Below are positions 47,063-58,391 of a stretch of 64,000 nucleotides of DNA, piece by piece. The notes under the pieces are model-generated. The model saw nothing but the letters and a program-made list of their open reading frames with translations. It did no database searches and was not told the origin of the DNA. The position numbers and the translations under genes are program-made. The stretch spans positions 62,001 to 126,000 of the forward strand of contig CDRNVI010000004.1 of NCBI GenBank assembly GCA_977017575.1, read 5' to 3'. The DNA is from Paramoeba atlantica (lineage: Eukaryota > Discosea). Each line of letters begins with the position of its first letter. The first letter of the stretch is position 1.

Positions 47063-49612
47063 TCAAAAATGTTTCAAAACTTCAAGTAAACTCTCTTCAA
47101 CGAGAATCCCTTGAGATTGAAGAGAAAATACTTTTCTTTTGAGCAAACGATGCAGTTCTGCAGCTTCCTTTGTGTCACTGTAAGATGCACAGGAAATGAG
47201 TTCACGGATAAGTGTCTGAGCTATCCTACTGCACAAGCAAGAGCTGAATAGAAGTTGCTGTACGCTTTCAACCAACATCCCAGATAGATTATTATGGGAT
47301 ACATCCCCCGAAGCAGCTTCTTCTGAAGTGTCGGGCTGATTTGCGGCGCTACTTTCTTCATTCCCCAATGGCGCAACACTCGATCTTTGTCTTAGCAGCA
47401 TGCGAATTGTGTATAGGTTCTGGCAGTACTGAAGGATTGTTCGTACCGACAAATGCATGCCATCGAATGATACTTTTGGAATAAGGAATAAACTCACTGC
47501 CCGGCCAATGTTTTCCAAATGGGTGCCTGCTTGATTGGGTAATACATTGCTGAGATAGGTAATGACTGATTTTGGTAGATGCTTGCACGTTTCGGACAGG
47601 CGCCGATAGCCTCCCACTCGTATGTCCCAATTCTTGTCATGGACACTGTCCTCAGCTTCGTTCAACGGTGATCCTTTCGAGAAAGCAGCGTTTAGTACGT
47701 GAAGGATACCAAGAATTTTCTTGTCCGCTAATGTACGTGCTTCACACGTATACGTTGTGCGTGCCAGCGAAACAACATATTCCTCTACAGTAACCAACGA
47801 AAATGGATCGATCGACCCCTGCAAAAGTGCTTCGACCGCTGCACGGGGTATACGGTCGGATAAGACATCCACAGTGAGGTCGCCAATCCGTACCACCGCC
47901 TCCCACTTCTCGTGGCGCTCCCCTAGGAACTTTCGATAGCGTTGACGCACGGCAAGTTGTCGTTCGCTGGTGGATTTCCAGCCATAATGCAGTCGTTGAA
48001 CAAAGAGTTCGGCGTTTCGAATAGAATCCATCACGCAACTGTTTCTTGTGGTTTCCAAACTCCAATTATCAACCCGTGCTGTGAGTTCTTTGCGGCGGTC
48101 AATCGTAGGAGCCAAAGAAAGATAATCAAATGCTACCCCACAGGAGGCAGAGGGAATACTATGAGCAAACTCGGTAATAACAATATCGTGCAGACGAGAC
48201 CGCTCACAGGTCTTTGGAGCAACAGGGTCGATAAGTGCGTTGATCCAGTGTGCTCGAATCCAAAAGTACCATGAGGGAAGATTGGGTGGTAAATTCTCCG
48301 AAGCCTCCTTCGGTTGGGTCATCGGTTCGGGTTCTATTCCAGTCTTATCTTCCTTAACATAAGTTTGAAGTGCATCAAACAGGAGTTGCACGTTAGCGGC
48401 AGAGAGAGAAGATTCACACCCCTGACTCAGAACCACATCCAACAGTCGGTGTAGGGAGGTATCCTCGGTATCGCATCCGCATTGTAATTGGGGGCGCATT
48501 GTAGTCAGTACCTTGTGCACACTACGGGGTGTTAGGTCTCTTTTGGTCCCGTTGATGTAGAGAAGATAGCCGCAGAGCCACCAGTACACGTCCAACGACA
48601 TTTCATTTATTACCGTAATCATTGCATTGGAATCTCCGGATACCGCTTCCAGAACTTTAAAAAGTGCGGAGAAACACTGCGCAAACTGCTCTCTGTTTTC
48701 CTTGTTGCTGCTGCCGGCAATAAATTCGTCGTCATGCAAGGAAGCCTCCAATGACACCAGATCGCTGTGCATATTTTTTCCTTTATTTTGCCACAAAATC
48801 AGATCCTCTATATGAGAACAATAGAGATCAGCCTTTTTTAAAGAATCGGGTTGCAAGGGATCTGTTTTCGGAATCCCATCAGGAAACGTTGCGCTCATAG
48901 AACGAATAGGGGATATCGATAGATGCTCTCCAATGCGCAGAAAAGTGGTAAAAGCATCCAAACTCGTAGACTCCTCACCTAATAATTCGCTGATATCCTT
49001 TTCCAGATAGCCCAGTAAGGCTCGACACTGGTCTGCTTCGCCATGAAGTGCAGAACAAATAAATTTAGCCAAATGGCTGTTCCAGTTCTGCTCAGATTCA
49101 AAAACTTCCTCAGTGGGGTAGCAGCGACGATGCCAGTCAACGATAAGCCACATTGCTAAAGGATTGTCACATAGAGTACTCCGAGATGCATGACTTGGTG
49201 AGACTAGCCAGCGCAAGACATCGAATAAATCCCAGCCTTGAAGAACGTTCTTCACAGATTGCAATTCCTTCTCCCCAACGCTGACTGACAACACAGCAGT
49301 TTGATTTCCTTGGTTCATCATTTTCATTTTCAATAGCGGTACGAGATCGGTATTAACTAGCCCTCGGTATTTCGCACTTTGGTGCAATCCCTTAATTGTA
49401 CTCTCAAGTTTGTTACTCGCTAGCGCAATCTTGTTTTCTTCCCCTCGAAGTGTCGTTGAAACGGCTGTGGCATCTCCAGCAGCATTCTGCCACGTAGTAG
49501 ACTCTAGTGCAGAACGGTCGTGATTCAACTTTTCAAAAAGTGTCCAGCCGTGTAAATAAAATGCATTAGTTTCATCTGCTGTTGCGGGCCGACAAGATTC
49601 AGTGCTCAACAT
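47063..49612 (-). CDS. Large alpha-helical protein, possibly a Nup85-type nucleoporin
   Basis: The ATG at 49612 (MLSTESCRPATADETN) is preferred because the 23 residues encoded upstream look like leader from an AT repeat. The product of about 849 residues is almost entirely helical with no membrane segment. Patterns such as LDVYWWLCGYLLYINGTKRD, the WYFWIRAHWINALID segment, and FDYLSLAPTIDRRKELTARVDN resemble the ACE1/alpha-solenoid proteins of the Nup84 complex, in particular Nup85. The C-terminal part (ILQYCQNLYTIRMLL, then VESVQQLLFSSCL) fits a solenoid tail. This is a fold-level guess; other large helical scaffolds such as COPII or vesicle-tether subunits are possible. No low-complexity FG repeats are present. 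Neighbours give no help. Confidence 0.45.
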   Translation of the reverse strand: MLSTESCRPATADETNAFYLHGWTLFEKLNHDRSALESTTWQNAAGDATAVSTTLRGEENKIALASNKLESTIKGLHQSAKYRGLVNTDLVPLLKMKMMNQGNQTAVLSVSVGEKELQSVKNVLQGWDLFDVLRWLVSPSHASRSTLCDNPLAMWLIVDWHRRCYPTEEVFESEQNWNSHLAKFICSALHGEADQCRALLGYLEKDISELLGEESTSLDAFTTFLRIGEHLSISPIRSMSATFPDGIPKTDPLQPDSLKKADLYCSHIEDLILWQNKGKNMHSDLVSLEASLHDDEFIAGSSNKENREQFAQCFSALFKVLEAVSGDSNAMITVINEMSLDVYWWLCGYLLYINGTKRDLTPRSVHKVLTTMRPQLQCGCDTEDTSLHRLLDVVLSQGCESSLSAANVQLLFDALQTYVKEDKTGIEPEPMTQPKEASENLPPNLPSWYFWIRAHWINALIDPVAPKTCERSRLHDIVITEFAHSIPSASCGVAFDYLSLAPTIDRRKELTARVDNWSLETTRNSCVMDSIRNAELFVQRLHYGWKSTSERQLAVRQRYRKFLGERHEKWEAVVRIGDLTVDVLSDRIPRAAVEALLQGSIDPFSLVTVEEYVVSLARTTYTCEARTLADKKILGILHVLNAAFSKGSPLNEAEDSVHDKNWDIRVGGYRRLSETCKHLPKSVITYLSNVLPNQAGTHLENIGRAVSLFLIPKVSFDGMHLSVRTILQYCQNLYTIRMLLRQRSSVAPLGNEESSAANQPDTSEEAASGDVSHNNLSGMLVESVQQLLFSSCLCSRIAQTLIRELISCASYSDTKEAAELHRLLKRKVFSLQSQGILVEESLLEVLKHF

Positions 49613-49784
49613 ACGAAATTCGGTGATAAAGTGTAAAATCAAAAAGTATTGCGCTGATGGTATTATTATAATACCATACATTATATGTATAATATATATT
49701 ATTATAATACCTTACATTATAATTTATAATGTATGGGCCGCTCACACGAGTTAATTTTATTTCTATGGACACTATGAAGATTTG

Positions 49785-49820
49785 TATGGCACTGGATGGC
49801 AGCGGATGGCACTGGATGAC
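49785..49820. repeat. 10-bp minisatellite, array 1
   Basis: About 3.5 units of ATGGCACTGG with one ATGGCAGCGG variant. The same unit recurs 540 bp away. Confidence 0.75.
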
Positions 49821-50357
49821 TAATTTTTGTGTCCAAAAAAGAATTATGTACTTGTGTACTAAAAAACTTGTGCACTACAAGTAACCAAAACTAAAATTTG
49901 TGGGACGGTTTGCGCACATCTGAATAAAAGTAAGGAAGTAATCGAGACAATCTTTTTCTGAAACTTACGTGCTTACATCGCCTCCGAATACTGGAAACAG
50001 AGTCAAGAACTTTCCCACCCTCGTGATCGTGAAGACATTTCTCTTCGGTCACAACGCAAAAAATCTTCAAAAGTTTTTGGTGTGTCTCCATCATGCTTTC
50101 ACTTTAAAATTCAACTCAGGTCCGCACATGTACATGACAGAGAACGCACAAGAAGAGACCGAGAAAATATCTTATTTTACAAAAGGAAAGGAAAAGACGT
50201 GTTTTTGAAAAATGAGTACAATTGAATCCGACATTAGCCGCTTTTTCATACTGTATCATGGCCATCACTTGTCCTACAACATCTGGCGGAAATGGAAAGT
50301 TCTTCGGTCCTCAAAATCAAAAAAAAGGTCTTCGGTCCTCGCTCATATCTCCGTTTT

Positions 50358-50407
50358 GGATGGCACTGGATGGCACTGGATGGCAGCGCATGGCACCGGA
50401 TGGCAAT
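50358..50407. repeat. 10-bp minisatellite, array 2
   Basis: Five units: GGATGGCACT twice, GGATGGCAGC, GCATGGCACC and GGATGGCAAT. It shares the unit, including the AGC variant, with the array at 49785, which suggests exchange between the two. Confidence 0.75.
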
Positions 50408-50557
50408 GAACAACTGCATAGTGTCCTATGATTCATGCGAAAAACTATACTCTACCATAATACTTGGACATCTTTATACCATATACATGAAATTTCAGAT
50501 ATCAACTAAACACCTACTGAATACACTCAGCAAGCTCCGCGGATGCATCTTTTGCAT

Positions 50558-53473
50558 TCATCTCAGACCATACATTTGCTGTATTTCAAAGCTCTTACTC
50601 GAGCATCTCGCTACCTCCTCACGCGCGAAACTACTCATCACAGGATGCTCGATCAAAAGGGATACATACCTTGCGATGCTTTGCCGCAAATCCGGAAACG
50701 CTTGAATAGAACTATGAAAAGAAAGTGCCACAAGAAGCATCGAACGAAGCACGCCCTTTTGGTCTTGTAGCGAGAGGTAGGGCAACAACGTCACCACCCC
50801 TCGCACCGCATCACCTTTTTCCCGATCATTCGGAAGTTGTACCAACACACGGTTGAGCAACAGCACCCGAAGTTGCCACATTCCCGAACCCTCGGGGCTA
50901 GCACGCACCCATTTCCCCAAATCTTCCTCCGGAACCGCGAGAAAGCTCTGCGCACAGGCCGGAATCCACGTCTCCAGCGCCGCATCCTTCTTTCCGCTAT
51001 GTTCCGTGAGAACCCGTAAAAGCGGCTCCACAACGGCCACCACAAACCCGCTCGGGAGTTTCCCCCGCAACCCGCGACAGCACTCCACCAGACACCCGAC
51101 TGCCTCCCCCATCGCGTACCCCCCGTCGCGGGTCATACACCCCCGTAGCAGCGCGACGTAGGAGGGCCGATTGCGTTCGATGTCGTCGTGGACAAAGTTT
51201 TTAACGAGAAACTCATTCGCGGTCTCGTTCGCACATAAGGCTGTAAGATAGCGAAACCCCTCGACCCAACCCTTCGGATCCTCTTGTTGTAACGCATAGC
51301 GAAGGACCTGGTCATGGAGGGTTTCATCCATCACAACGGCGTTGGGATTGTTATTTTGAATGTTATGATTCTTATTTTGATTCTTATTCATATATAAGAA
51401 TTCCCCCGGCCGGGTTCGCAAAACCACGGAGGCCACACGTAACGGATAGGTGAGGTAATCGGTGTCCACCGGTCGTTGTTCTTTTTTATTACTGTTTTCG
51501 TTTTTGTGGTTCTCTTGTGGATTCCTACTGTGGTGAAAAAAGATACAACGGTAGCAGGTCTGAAGCAGTGGCTCGAGTGGGTGGGAATCCGGGAGGGGAA
51601 GGCGCGATTGGAGCAACCGTGAAAGGGGTCCCATGGTGCGTAGCATTTCCGTGACCTGCAGCGACTCGGGGTTACGCGAAAATGCATGTTGCGCGGTCTC
51701 GATACGTTGGAAAAGAGCGTTGAGGATTTCGTGCGTCGCTTGTGTTTCGCCATAGGAGGGGTACAATTGTAAAATCGTCTCGAGGAGCGTGAAGGCGTGG
51801 AACAGACTGTTGGTGGAGTAGTGGAGTACCAGGGGGGGGAGTTGGGTTAAAATGGCGCTGCACAGGTTCGTGGAGGGGAGCAACGAGGGGTTGTGATGGG
51901 TCAGTTTTAGGATGGCGTGGGTCAGAGCAGCCAGGGCGGTGCGTTGTAATCGCTTGCTTTGTGAGGAGGCACATTGTAGGAGAACGGAAAACAAATGCGG
52001 CAGTTGTGGCTGGCCATCGGAGAGGAAGTAATCTATGGAACAAGAAAGAGCGGAACAGGCCGAACAACGAAGTAGAGGGGAGAGGTCTGCGACGGCGAGC
52101 TCACAGAGTCGATCGATCACACGGGGTAAGGAAGGGCGAAGAAATGCGTAGCAACCTTGTAGAGATGAACACAAGATGATAATACAGGTTTCTAAAGCCA
52201 ACCAATCCGACAAAGGGATAGAAAACAGCTTTTCAAGCGTCGTGGGAAACAGTGCGGAGTATGCTGCCGGAGGATTGGCGAACGTAAGTGCCTCGAGTGT
52301 GCGAAGACTTTGACGTCGAAGGGTGCTGCTTTCAACTTCGCCAATGGTGAACTTACTGTCATGAGCTTGGCTGTCTTCACGACCGCTGGCGTCGATCATA
52401 CTGTCTCGAATGTCCGCGCTATCGGCTTCCAAAAGTTCCTCTACCTCATCTTCAAGAAAGGGAATCCGAGATAACAGTGTCGGAACCAGTTCCTTGATGA
52501 TGTCGGGTGTCAAGGCGCGAAAAAAGGGGTCATGTAGTGCCTGCGACGGATCTTCTTCAAAATTCTGAATATGTTCTGCCACTTGAGTGATAAACCCACA
52601 CGCTTCAATATAAAATGGAAACTCGTCTTCCGCAGTATATTCCGCATGAGCTTTAGCGAATAGAGTCCATAGCGCAGCATGCTCAGGTGAGACAGAAATA
52701 ATGTCCCGAAAGGGTAAAATTCCAGTCATGAGCTTCAGAACTGAACGACGGGTCAGAAATGGTATGCGAGGATCCTGCAGAATAGGACTGAGCGCACTGG
52801 CGCACCCTACAGACACCTCTGAAACGCATCTTTGAAAAGGTGAATACTCATCCCGAAGCTCGGGCCAAAATAAGTCGTTTGCAGCTTCAAAAGCGGCTTC
52901 CAGAACTTCAAGCGCCTTGTAATCCAATAGATAGATCTGATCACGTAATTTAAAGAGTAAACTACGACACTGTATTCCGAGCTGTTCATGACAATCCTCC
53001 AAAAGATAGCGAATCACAGGATATACATGAAACGCTTCTGAGGCTACTTTCGCACAAATTACCTGAGGCAAGTCAATAGATGGTTGTAATGACCTCCAGT
53101 AATCCGTTCCGCATTTCTTCGTCAATGCAACAATAAGTTGAGCAACTGACTTTAACACGGGTAAAGGCGTGTCAGATTGTAATAAATGAAGTGCAGTTGT
53201 TCCAAGACAGGGTAAAACCTCGTTTGGTAGGTTTGTAGAACATGTGTTCACGAGGTTCTTTAAAATCAACCCAGATAGTTGACGGTAATTCGTCCAACTA
53301 GATTCTGCTGTTCGCTCACATTCGGATGGAAGGTCCCTCGTAGACAATACGTCCAGCAATGAGTGTAAGATCTCCGACTGATTCGCTAAGTCATTAGCAA
53401 GGAACTCAAATGGTTTCGAGTCACGAGAATTGGAAGCCCATTCTAGAAATTCAAAGGCACTATAGTTTCGCAT
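50558..53473 (-). CDS. Transportin / karyopherin-beta2 type nuclear import receptor
   Basis: A 971-residue HEAT-repeat protein of importin-beta size with no membrane segment. The N-terminal region (FEFLANDLANQSE, WTNYRQLSGLILKNLV) fits the importin-beta N-terminal helices that bind Ran. Near the middle is an acidic loop, FLEDEVEELLEADSADIRDSM, followed by a HEAT repeat beginning STLRRQSLRTLEALT. Transportins have such an acidic loop in the same place (HEAT repeat 8), where Ran-GTP binding releases cargo. Later repeats (LLRCSACSALSCSIDYF) also fit. Expected role: import of PY-NLS cargoes such as RNA-binding proteins, perhaps including the RRM proteins of this region. A low-complexity Asn/Lys insertion lies near residue 690 (MNKNQNKNHNIQNNN). 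Stop is TAA-type at 50558. Confidence 0.75.
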   Translation of the reverse strand: MRNYSAFEFLEWASNSRDSKPFEFLANDLANQSEILHSLLDVLSTRDLPSECERTAESSWTNYRQLSGLILKNLVNTCSTNLPNEVLPCLGTTALHLLQSDTPLPVLKSVAQLIVALTKKCGTDYWRSLQPSIDLPQVICAKVASEAFHVYPVIRYLLEDCHEQLGIQCRSLLFKLRDQIYLLDYKALEVLEAAFEAANDLFWPELRDEYSPFQRCVSEVSVGCASALSPILQDPRIPFLTRRSVLKLMTGILPFRDIISVSPEHAALWTLFAKAHAEYTAEDEFPFYIEACGFITQVAEHIQNFEEDPSQALHDPFFRALTPDIIKELVPTLLSRIPFLEDEVEELLEADSADIRDSMIDASGREDSQAHDSKFTIGEVESSTLRRQSLRTLEALTFANPPAAYSALFPTTLEKLFSIPLSDWLALETCIIILCSSLQGCYAFLRPSLPRVIDRLCELAVADLSPLLRCSACSALSCSIDYFLSDGQPQLPHLFSVLLQCASSQSKRLQRTALAALTHAILKLTHHNPSLLPSTNLCSAILTQLPPLVLHYSTNSLFHAFTLLETILQLYPSYGETQATHEILNALFQRIETAQHAFSRNPESLQVTEMLRTMGPLSRLLQSRLPLPDSHPLEPLLQTCYRCIFFHHSRNPQENHKNENSNKKEQRPVDTDYLTYPLRVASVVLRTRPGEFLYMNKNQNKNHNIQNNNPNAVVMDETLHDQVLRYALQQEDPKGWVEGFRYLTALCANETANEFLVKNFVHDDIERNRPSYVALLRGCMTRDGGYAMGEAVGCLVECCRGLRGKLPSGFVVAVVEPLLRVLTEHSGKKDAALETWIPACAQSFLAVPEEDLGKWVRASPEGSGMWQLRVLLLNRVLVQLPNDREKGDAVRGVVTLLPYLSLQDQKGVLRSMLLVALSFHSSIQAFPDLRQSIARYVSLLIEHPVMSSFAREEVARCSSKSFEIQQMYGLR

Positions 53474-53890
53474 TTAGTGGAAAGAGTTTTAACACCCCTT
53501 GAAACTATAGGAAATATTATCCAAATATCTTTTTATGACCTGTTTGGTGTCGTTCCTTTTTTAAAACAGAGCACATCTTGAAATTAATTAGCACATTGCA
53601 TGAAGAAAAGGCTTAAACTATGCAGCGAATAAAATTCTTTTATCATTCTTATAAAAAAGCGGGGTGTCCGCACTTGGGGGGTTCAAGTATACGAAACTTC
53701 CATGTTTCAAGAAGAAGAAAACAAGCAAAAGAGCACTGAAGCAAAAACTAGTCGAAATAATGAAGTTCGTAAAATCTCAAAAACATTGAAGTTCTTCTGA
53801 AACATTGTTGCCAAAAAAGATTCAATAAAAAGAAGAATTTTTAGAAGATTGCCCTCAAAATGTGAGACGTGTAACATTTGTTCATGTCGT
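53474..53890. other. Spacer, no gene seen
   Basis: About 415 bp, AT-rich, between the ABC transporter stop and the transportin start. No coding frame or repeat stands out. Confidence 0.45.
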
Positions 53891-56800
53891 TCACTTATGT
53901 TGCGGGGTCCCAGGCGCTGTGTGGTACTGCACATACCTCTCATAATAATCACCCCGTCGCGCCATGAGCTGCTCATGTGTCCCCTGCTCGATAATAACCC
54001 CCTGCTCCAGCACGATCAGCCAGTCAGCACTGCGCACTGTCGTGAGACGATGGGCAATAGTGACCACCGTGAGCCCTAATTCTGCTCTTGCGGCCTCTAA
54101 CGCTTGCTGGACTTTTGCCTCGCTTGAGCTGTCCAGCGCGCTAGTGGCCTCATCTAACACAAGAATACTGGGGTGACGTATTAACGCACGAGCCACAGCA
54201 ACTCGCTGTTTCTGTCCCCCTGAGAGTTTTGAGCCGCGTGTGCCGACTAAGGTGTTATATTGCTCCGGCATGGCCATGATTTCCTCATGTAATTGTGCAA
54301 TTCGCGCTGCTTTTTGTATTTCTTCCAAAGAGACGTGACTCAGATCGGTGTTCTCACGGGCACCATAGGCAATATTGTCTCGGATCGACCCCTCGAAAAG
54401 AGCAGGTTCCTGATTTACCATGGCAATGTGTTCCCTCCACCAAGTTCGGTTGAGCTCACGCAAATTACAGTCCTTGAGTTGAATACGTCCGGAAAAGTCC
54501 GGCAGGTTGTCGCTTTTCGAGGCTGATTCCGTTATTGCTTGCTGCGCCCCTTTGCCTCGCGCCAGACAAGGCTCATAGAAACGCATTAACAGCTGAACAA
54601 TCGTGGATTTACCGCATCCCGTGGCACCGATAATACCTAAATGCTTTCCGCGAGGAATAGAAAAGGATATGCCGCGTAGCACAGTGGTTTCTGGACGTGC
54701 AGGGTAGGCAAAGTGAACATTACAAAATTCAATCTTACTCTCCTCGCTATCCAATAGTTTATCAGTGCCCTCCTTTTCCTTCGCTGATTCTCCTGAAATC
54801 TCAGACAAACCTTGATTCCTGTCAATCAACCCAAACACTTTTCGAGCCGATCCCTCTGCATCCTTGTGCTTGGTCGCCAATGCAGAGTTCTCCCCCATAC
54901 CCATGGCACCCATCACAATCGCCATGGAACAAATCATCACGGCCCGGAAATCCTTCTCCCCGGCCGAGATCAGCTTTCCGCCATACCAGAACGACATTGC
55001 GAACGCAGCAAACATCACAAACTGACCAAACGCAAACATTCCCCCCGCGAACAGCGCGCTGCGTTTTCCAATGCGCTCGCGTTCTGCCACACATTTTGCG
55101 TATTTGTCATGCGCCCAGCCATACATATTAAACGCTTGTACGGTGCGAATATTGGCTGTGGACTCATGCGCAATCGTGCCTGCCTTCTCCAACGCGTCCT
55201 GGTCCCCCGAATCGTATGAACTCCCGACCATAGCCATATTAGCGAGTCCGGCCACCACAACGGCAGGGACCATGGCCATACAAACGAGTGCAAGTTTCCA
55301 CGAGTAGTAAAATGCAATCCCAAGACTACACGCGAGCGTAGAGGCCATACTTATCCGTAACCCGATTGCGGGACCAAATAACGAGTGAATGGACTCCGTA
55401 TCCCCGGCCAGAATCGCTCCCAGAGCCCCGGGCTCATGCCCAGGGGTGTCAAAGAATGAAACCTCCGCGTGGAGAAGAGCTCGTAATAACGAAATACGAA
55501 GTCGCTCGGTGAGCTTCTCCCCGGCATAGCCGAAGAAGCCAAATTGGAAGGAATGGGCGAAGAGACTGCCACCTGCAATGGTTAAAAAGAGCATCGCCCA
55601 GAACGGACCCTCACGCTCGAGCTCTGCGCCTTGCTTTTGGGAGAGCACCGTCATCATTTGGCTAAAGATCACGGCGTAGAAGGGGTAGACGGCCCCGCCG
55701 ACAAGGGCGCCGAGACTTCCAAGTGAAAGGGCCCACCACTCGGGACGGCACAGACGCGCGATGCGAAGATAAGGAATAGAAAATTTCGGTTGCGGAGGAG
55801 CCATTGATTTAGCAGACGACTCCTCGCAGGTTTCCTCCAGAAGATCCTTTTCTTCTCCTTCTTCTTTCTTTTGTTCTGCGACTATTTCCTTCGCTGTTTC
55901 AATGATTTTTTGAACCGGTTGAGTTTGTGCTGTTGTTTGCTCCATACGATCCCGTCTTGCATCCGATTTCGTTTGTGCATGAACCATTGCCGCGAACACA
56001 CCGCCTTTCTCCAGCAACTCCACGTAGGTTCCATGCTCGACAATTTCCGTAGAGCTTATTGTCTTGAGTTCCTCCGTGTCTTCCATCCCCTCTTTATCCT
56101 TCTCTACCCCCGCGGCTGGCATACTCACCCGATCAAACACATAAATATGATCGCAATCCTTAATCGTAGCCAGTCGATGGGCAACCACCACACGGGTACA
56201 TTGGGTACTCGCCATTAGCGTGTCAATCGCTTTTTGCACAATAACCTCACTGCGACGATCTAACGCGCTGGTCGCCTCATCGAGCAGCAGCACTTTCGGT
56301 TTTGTTAACAGCGCTCGAGCAATCGCGATGCGCTGCTTCTGTCCCCCAGAGAGCTGGGAGCCTAGTGAGCCTACCAAAGTGTTATACTGTGATGGGAGTT
56401 TCATAATGGTGTCATGGATGTACGCCTGCTTGCACACATCCATAAGTTGCTCATTCGTGACATCGGGACGACCTGCGAGGATGTTTTCTCGGATGGTCCC
56501 GGAAAATAAGGAAGGCTCCTGGGAGACCACCCCGACATGACCGCGCCACGCACGCAAAGGGAGTTCGGGTAGCGCGATGTCATCAATCAAAATTTCCCCG
56601 CCCTGGGGGTCATAGAAACGTTGGACTAAACTCACGATGGAGGATTTGCCGGTGCCTGAGGGTCCAACCAGTGCAATGGAAGATCCCGCCGGGATGTCAA
56701 GGTTGAGGCTTGCAAAAATGGTTTGTGTAGGTCGGGAGGGGTAGGCAAACTGCACATCTTTAAAACGGATTCGTCCCTGGAGCTCGGGAAGGACCTTTCT

Positions 56801-58236
56801 GACGTTTTCCTCTTTGGAGTGCGGATCCTCCTCCACACGAATCGCCGGCTTGCGTGCCAGAGTCTCGAAAATACGGAACGCGGCGCCACGGGCTGTGGCA
56901 ATATCTGTCATCGGAGGTGCCATCATGCCAATCGCAAACGAACCAATGACAACAGAAAAGAAGCACGCGACGATCTCCCCCAGAGTGTAGCGTTGATCGC
57001 GAATCAGTCGGGTGCAGTACCAAAACGCCAGCGCGTAGGAGCTGAAGATAATAAAGTACACCATCCCGGAGGTGAGACCCGTGAAAATGTTCTTCCGTAT
57101 CCCATGCTTTCGCGCCTTCCGCAAATGGGCTCGAAATCGCGCCATCTCCCACGGAACCGCATTAAACGCGTGCACGGTACGAATATTCTCCATCGCCTGC
57201 GTCGCCACCGTCCCCGCCTGCGCAAACGCCTCCTGGGACTGTTTCGACATCCGCGAGATCACCTTCCCCAGCGCCGCACCGGATCCCGCAAGCAGCGGCA
57301 TCATCGACAACACAATCAACGCCAGCGGCCAGCATTTTACAAACCCAAACGCCAGCGCGAACCCACACGTCGCCCCGTGGTGAATCACATGCCCCACCTT
57401 CTCCCCCATCCCGGCCTGCATCAGCCTCGTGTCCCCCGCGAGCCGGGACCCGATCTCCCCCGGGGTGACCGCATCAAAGAAGGCCATGTCCTGTCGCAGG
57501 GCGACCTGGAGGTAGCGCTGCCGGACCCGGCGGATCTGTCGCTCCGCGGCGAGCATGAACAGCCCCACCTCCATGAAGGAGAGCACGAAGGTGGTGGCGC
57601 CGACGGCCGCGAGGAGCCCGGACCACGCGGAGACGCGGGGCCCGACCTCTGCGAGCGAGTGGGTCCCCGCGAGCTCGTCGAGGAGGTGGCCGAAGATCTC
57701 GGAGAAGGCGGGGATGGCGGCCCCGTTGGCCAGGGCGGCGGTGGAGGCGAGCGCGAGCAGCGCGGTGTCGGTGGGGTCGCGGTGGCGGAAGAGGGAGAGG
57801 AAGGGGACGAGGGGGGGTGGGGGTCGGGGGGGGGGTCGGGGGGGGGGGTCGGGGTGGGGGTCGGGGGGGGTTACGGTTTTGTGGGGGTTGCTGGGGTTGC
57901 TGGGGTTGTGGGGGTTGTGGGGTTGTGGGGGTTGTGGGGGTTGTGGGGTTGTGGGGGTTGTGGGGGTTGTGGGGGTTGTGGGGGTTGTGGGGGTTGTGGG
58001 GGTTGTGGGGTTGTGGGGGTTGTGGGGTTGTGGGGGTTATTGGGGTTGTGGGGGTTGCTGTTTTGTGGGGTTGTGTTCTCCTGGGATGGGGGATTCGTTT
58101 TGTGGTTCTTTTCCTTTTTGTTGTTGATGGGCGGGTTGTGGTTGCTGTTGTTGTTGTTTGGATTGGTTTCTTGGTATGGGGTATGGGATGGGGATGATTT
58201 TTTTGTTGTGTCGGTAGGGTAGATTGGAGTGCTCAT
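53891..58236 (-). CDS. Full-length ABCB (P-glycoprotein-type) transporter, 5' end in two frames
   Basis: The main frame stays open from 58036 to 53891 but has no ATG near its 5' end. It encodes two membrane domain/ATPase units. NBD1 has Walker A GPSGTGKSS, signature LSGGQKQR, Walker B VLLLDEATSALD and the VVAHRL H-loop. NBD2 has GATGCGKST, LSGGQKQR, ILVLDEATSALD and VTIAHRL. All key ATPase residues are intact, and the linker between halves is charged. The first membrane helix is coded in this frame just after the minisatellite (VPFLSLFRHRDPTDTALLAL on). An ATG frame (58236-57871) encodes a polar Asn/Pro/Lys-rich N-terminal tail (MSTPIYPTDTTKKSSPSH) and leads into the same minisatellite in another phase. 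One extra base in the repeat would join them. Role: ATP-driven export of lipids, peptides or xenobiotics. Confidence 0.88.
57817..58066 (-). repeat. CCCCCACAA minisatellite and C-runs in the ABC transporter 5' coding region
   Basis: Reading the minus strand, about 20 units of CCCCCACAA (9 bp) and CCCCACAA (8 bp), with AGCAACCCC variants, occupy 57882-58066. C-rich runs follow to 57817. Four units are 8 bp, and each of those changes the reading phase, giving Pro-His-Asn, Pro-Gln and Thr-Pro repeats in the three phases. The plus strand is a dense series of G4-G5 runs with G-quadruplex potential. Confidence 0.9.
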
Positions 58237-58391
58237 GAAAGGGGGAAGAGAAGGATGTAGGGTAAAAAAAGGTAAGTTAAGCGAAAAAAGGTGGTTCGTT
58301 TTTGAATTCGTCGGGCATTGGTTTTGTCATAAGGAAGGAAATACTGTTTGTTGCTGATAAAGGATTAAAAATAAATATTTATTGATCTTAT

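Larger units (their letters stand above)
49613..50557. other. Spacer with AT palindromes and two ATGGCACTGG minisatellites
   Basis: No gene is supported. Near the solenoid gene start is an AT-rich direct repeat (ATTATTATAATACC(A/T)TACATTATA at about 49663 and 49700). The 10-bp unit ATGGCACTGG is tandemly repeated at 49785-49820 and again at 50358-50407. Between them the sequence is ordinary. Confidence 0.55.

Noticed and set aside
57882-58066. CRISPR array
   Set aside because: Units are 8-9 bp with no spacers; it is a coding minisatellite in a eukaryotic gene.
56723-58222. 499-codon plus-strand frame with a GCGG/VVG tail
   Set aside because: Antisense of the ABC transporter and its minisatellite; no domain is visible.
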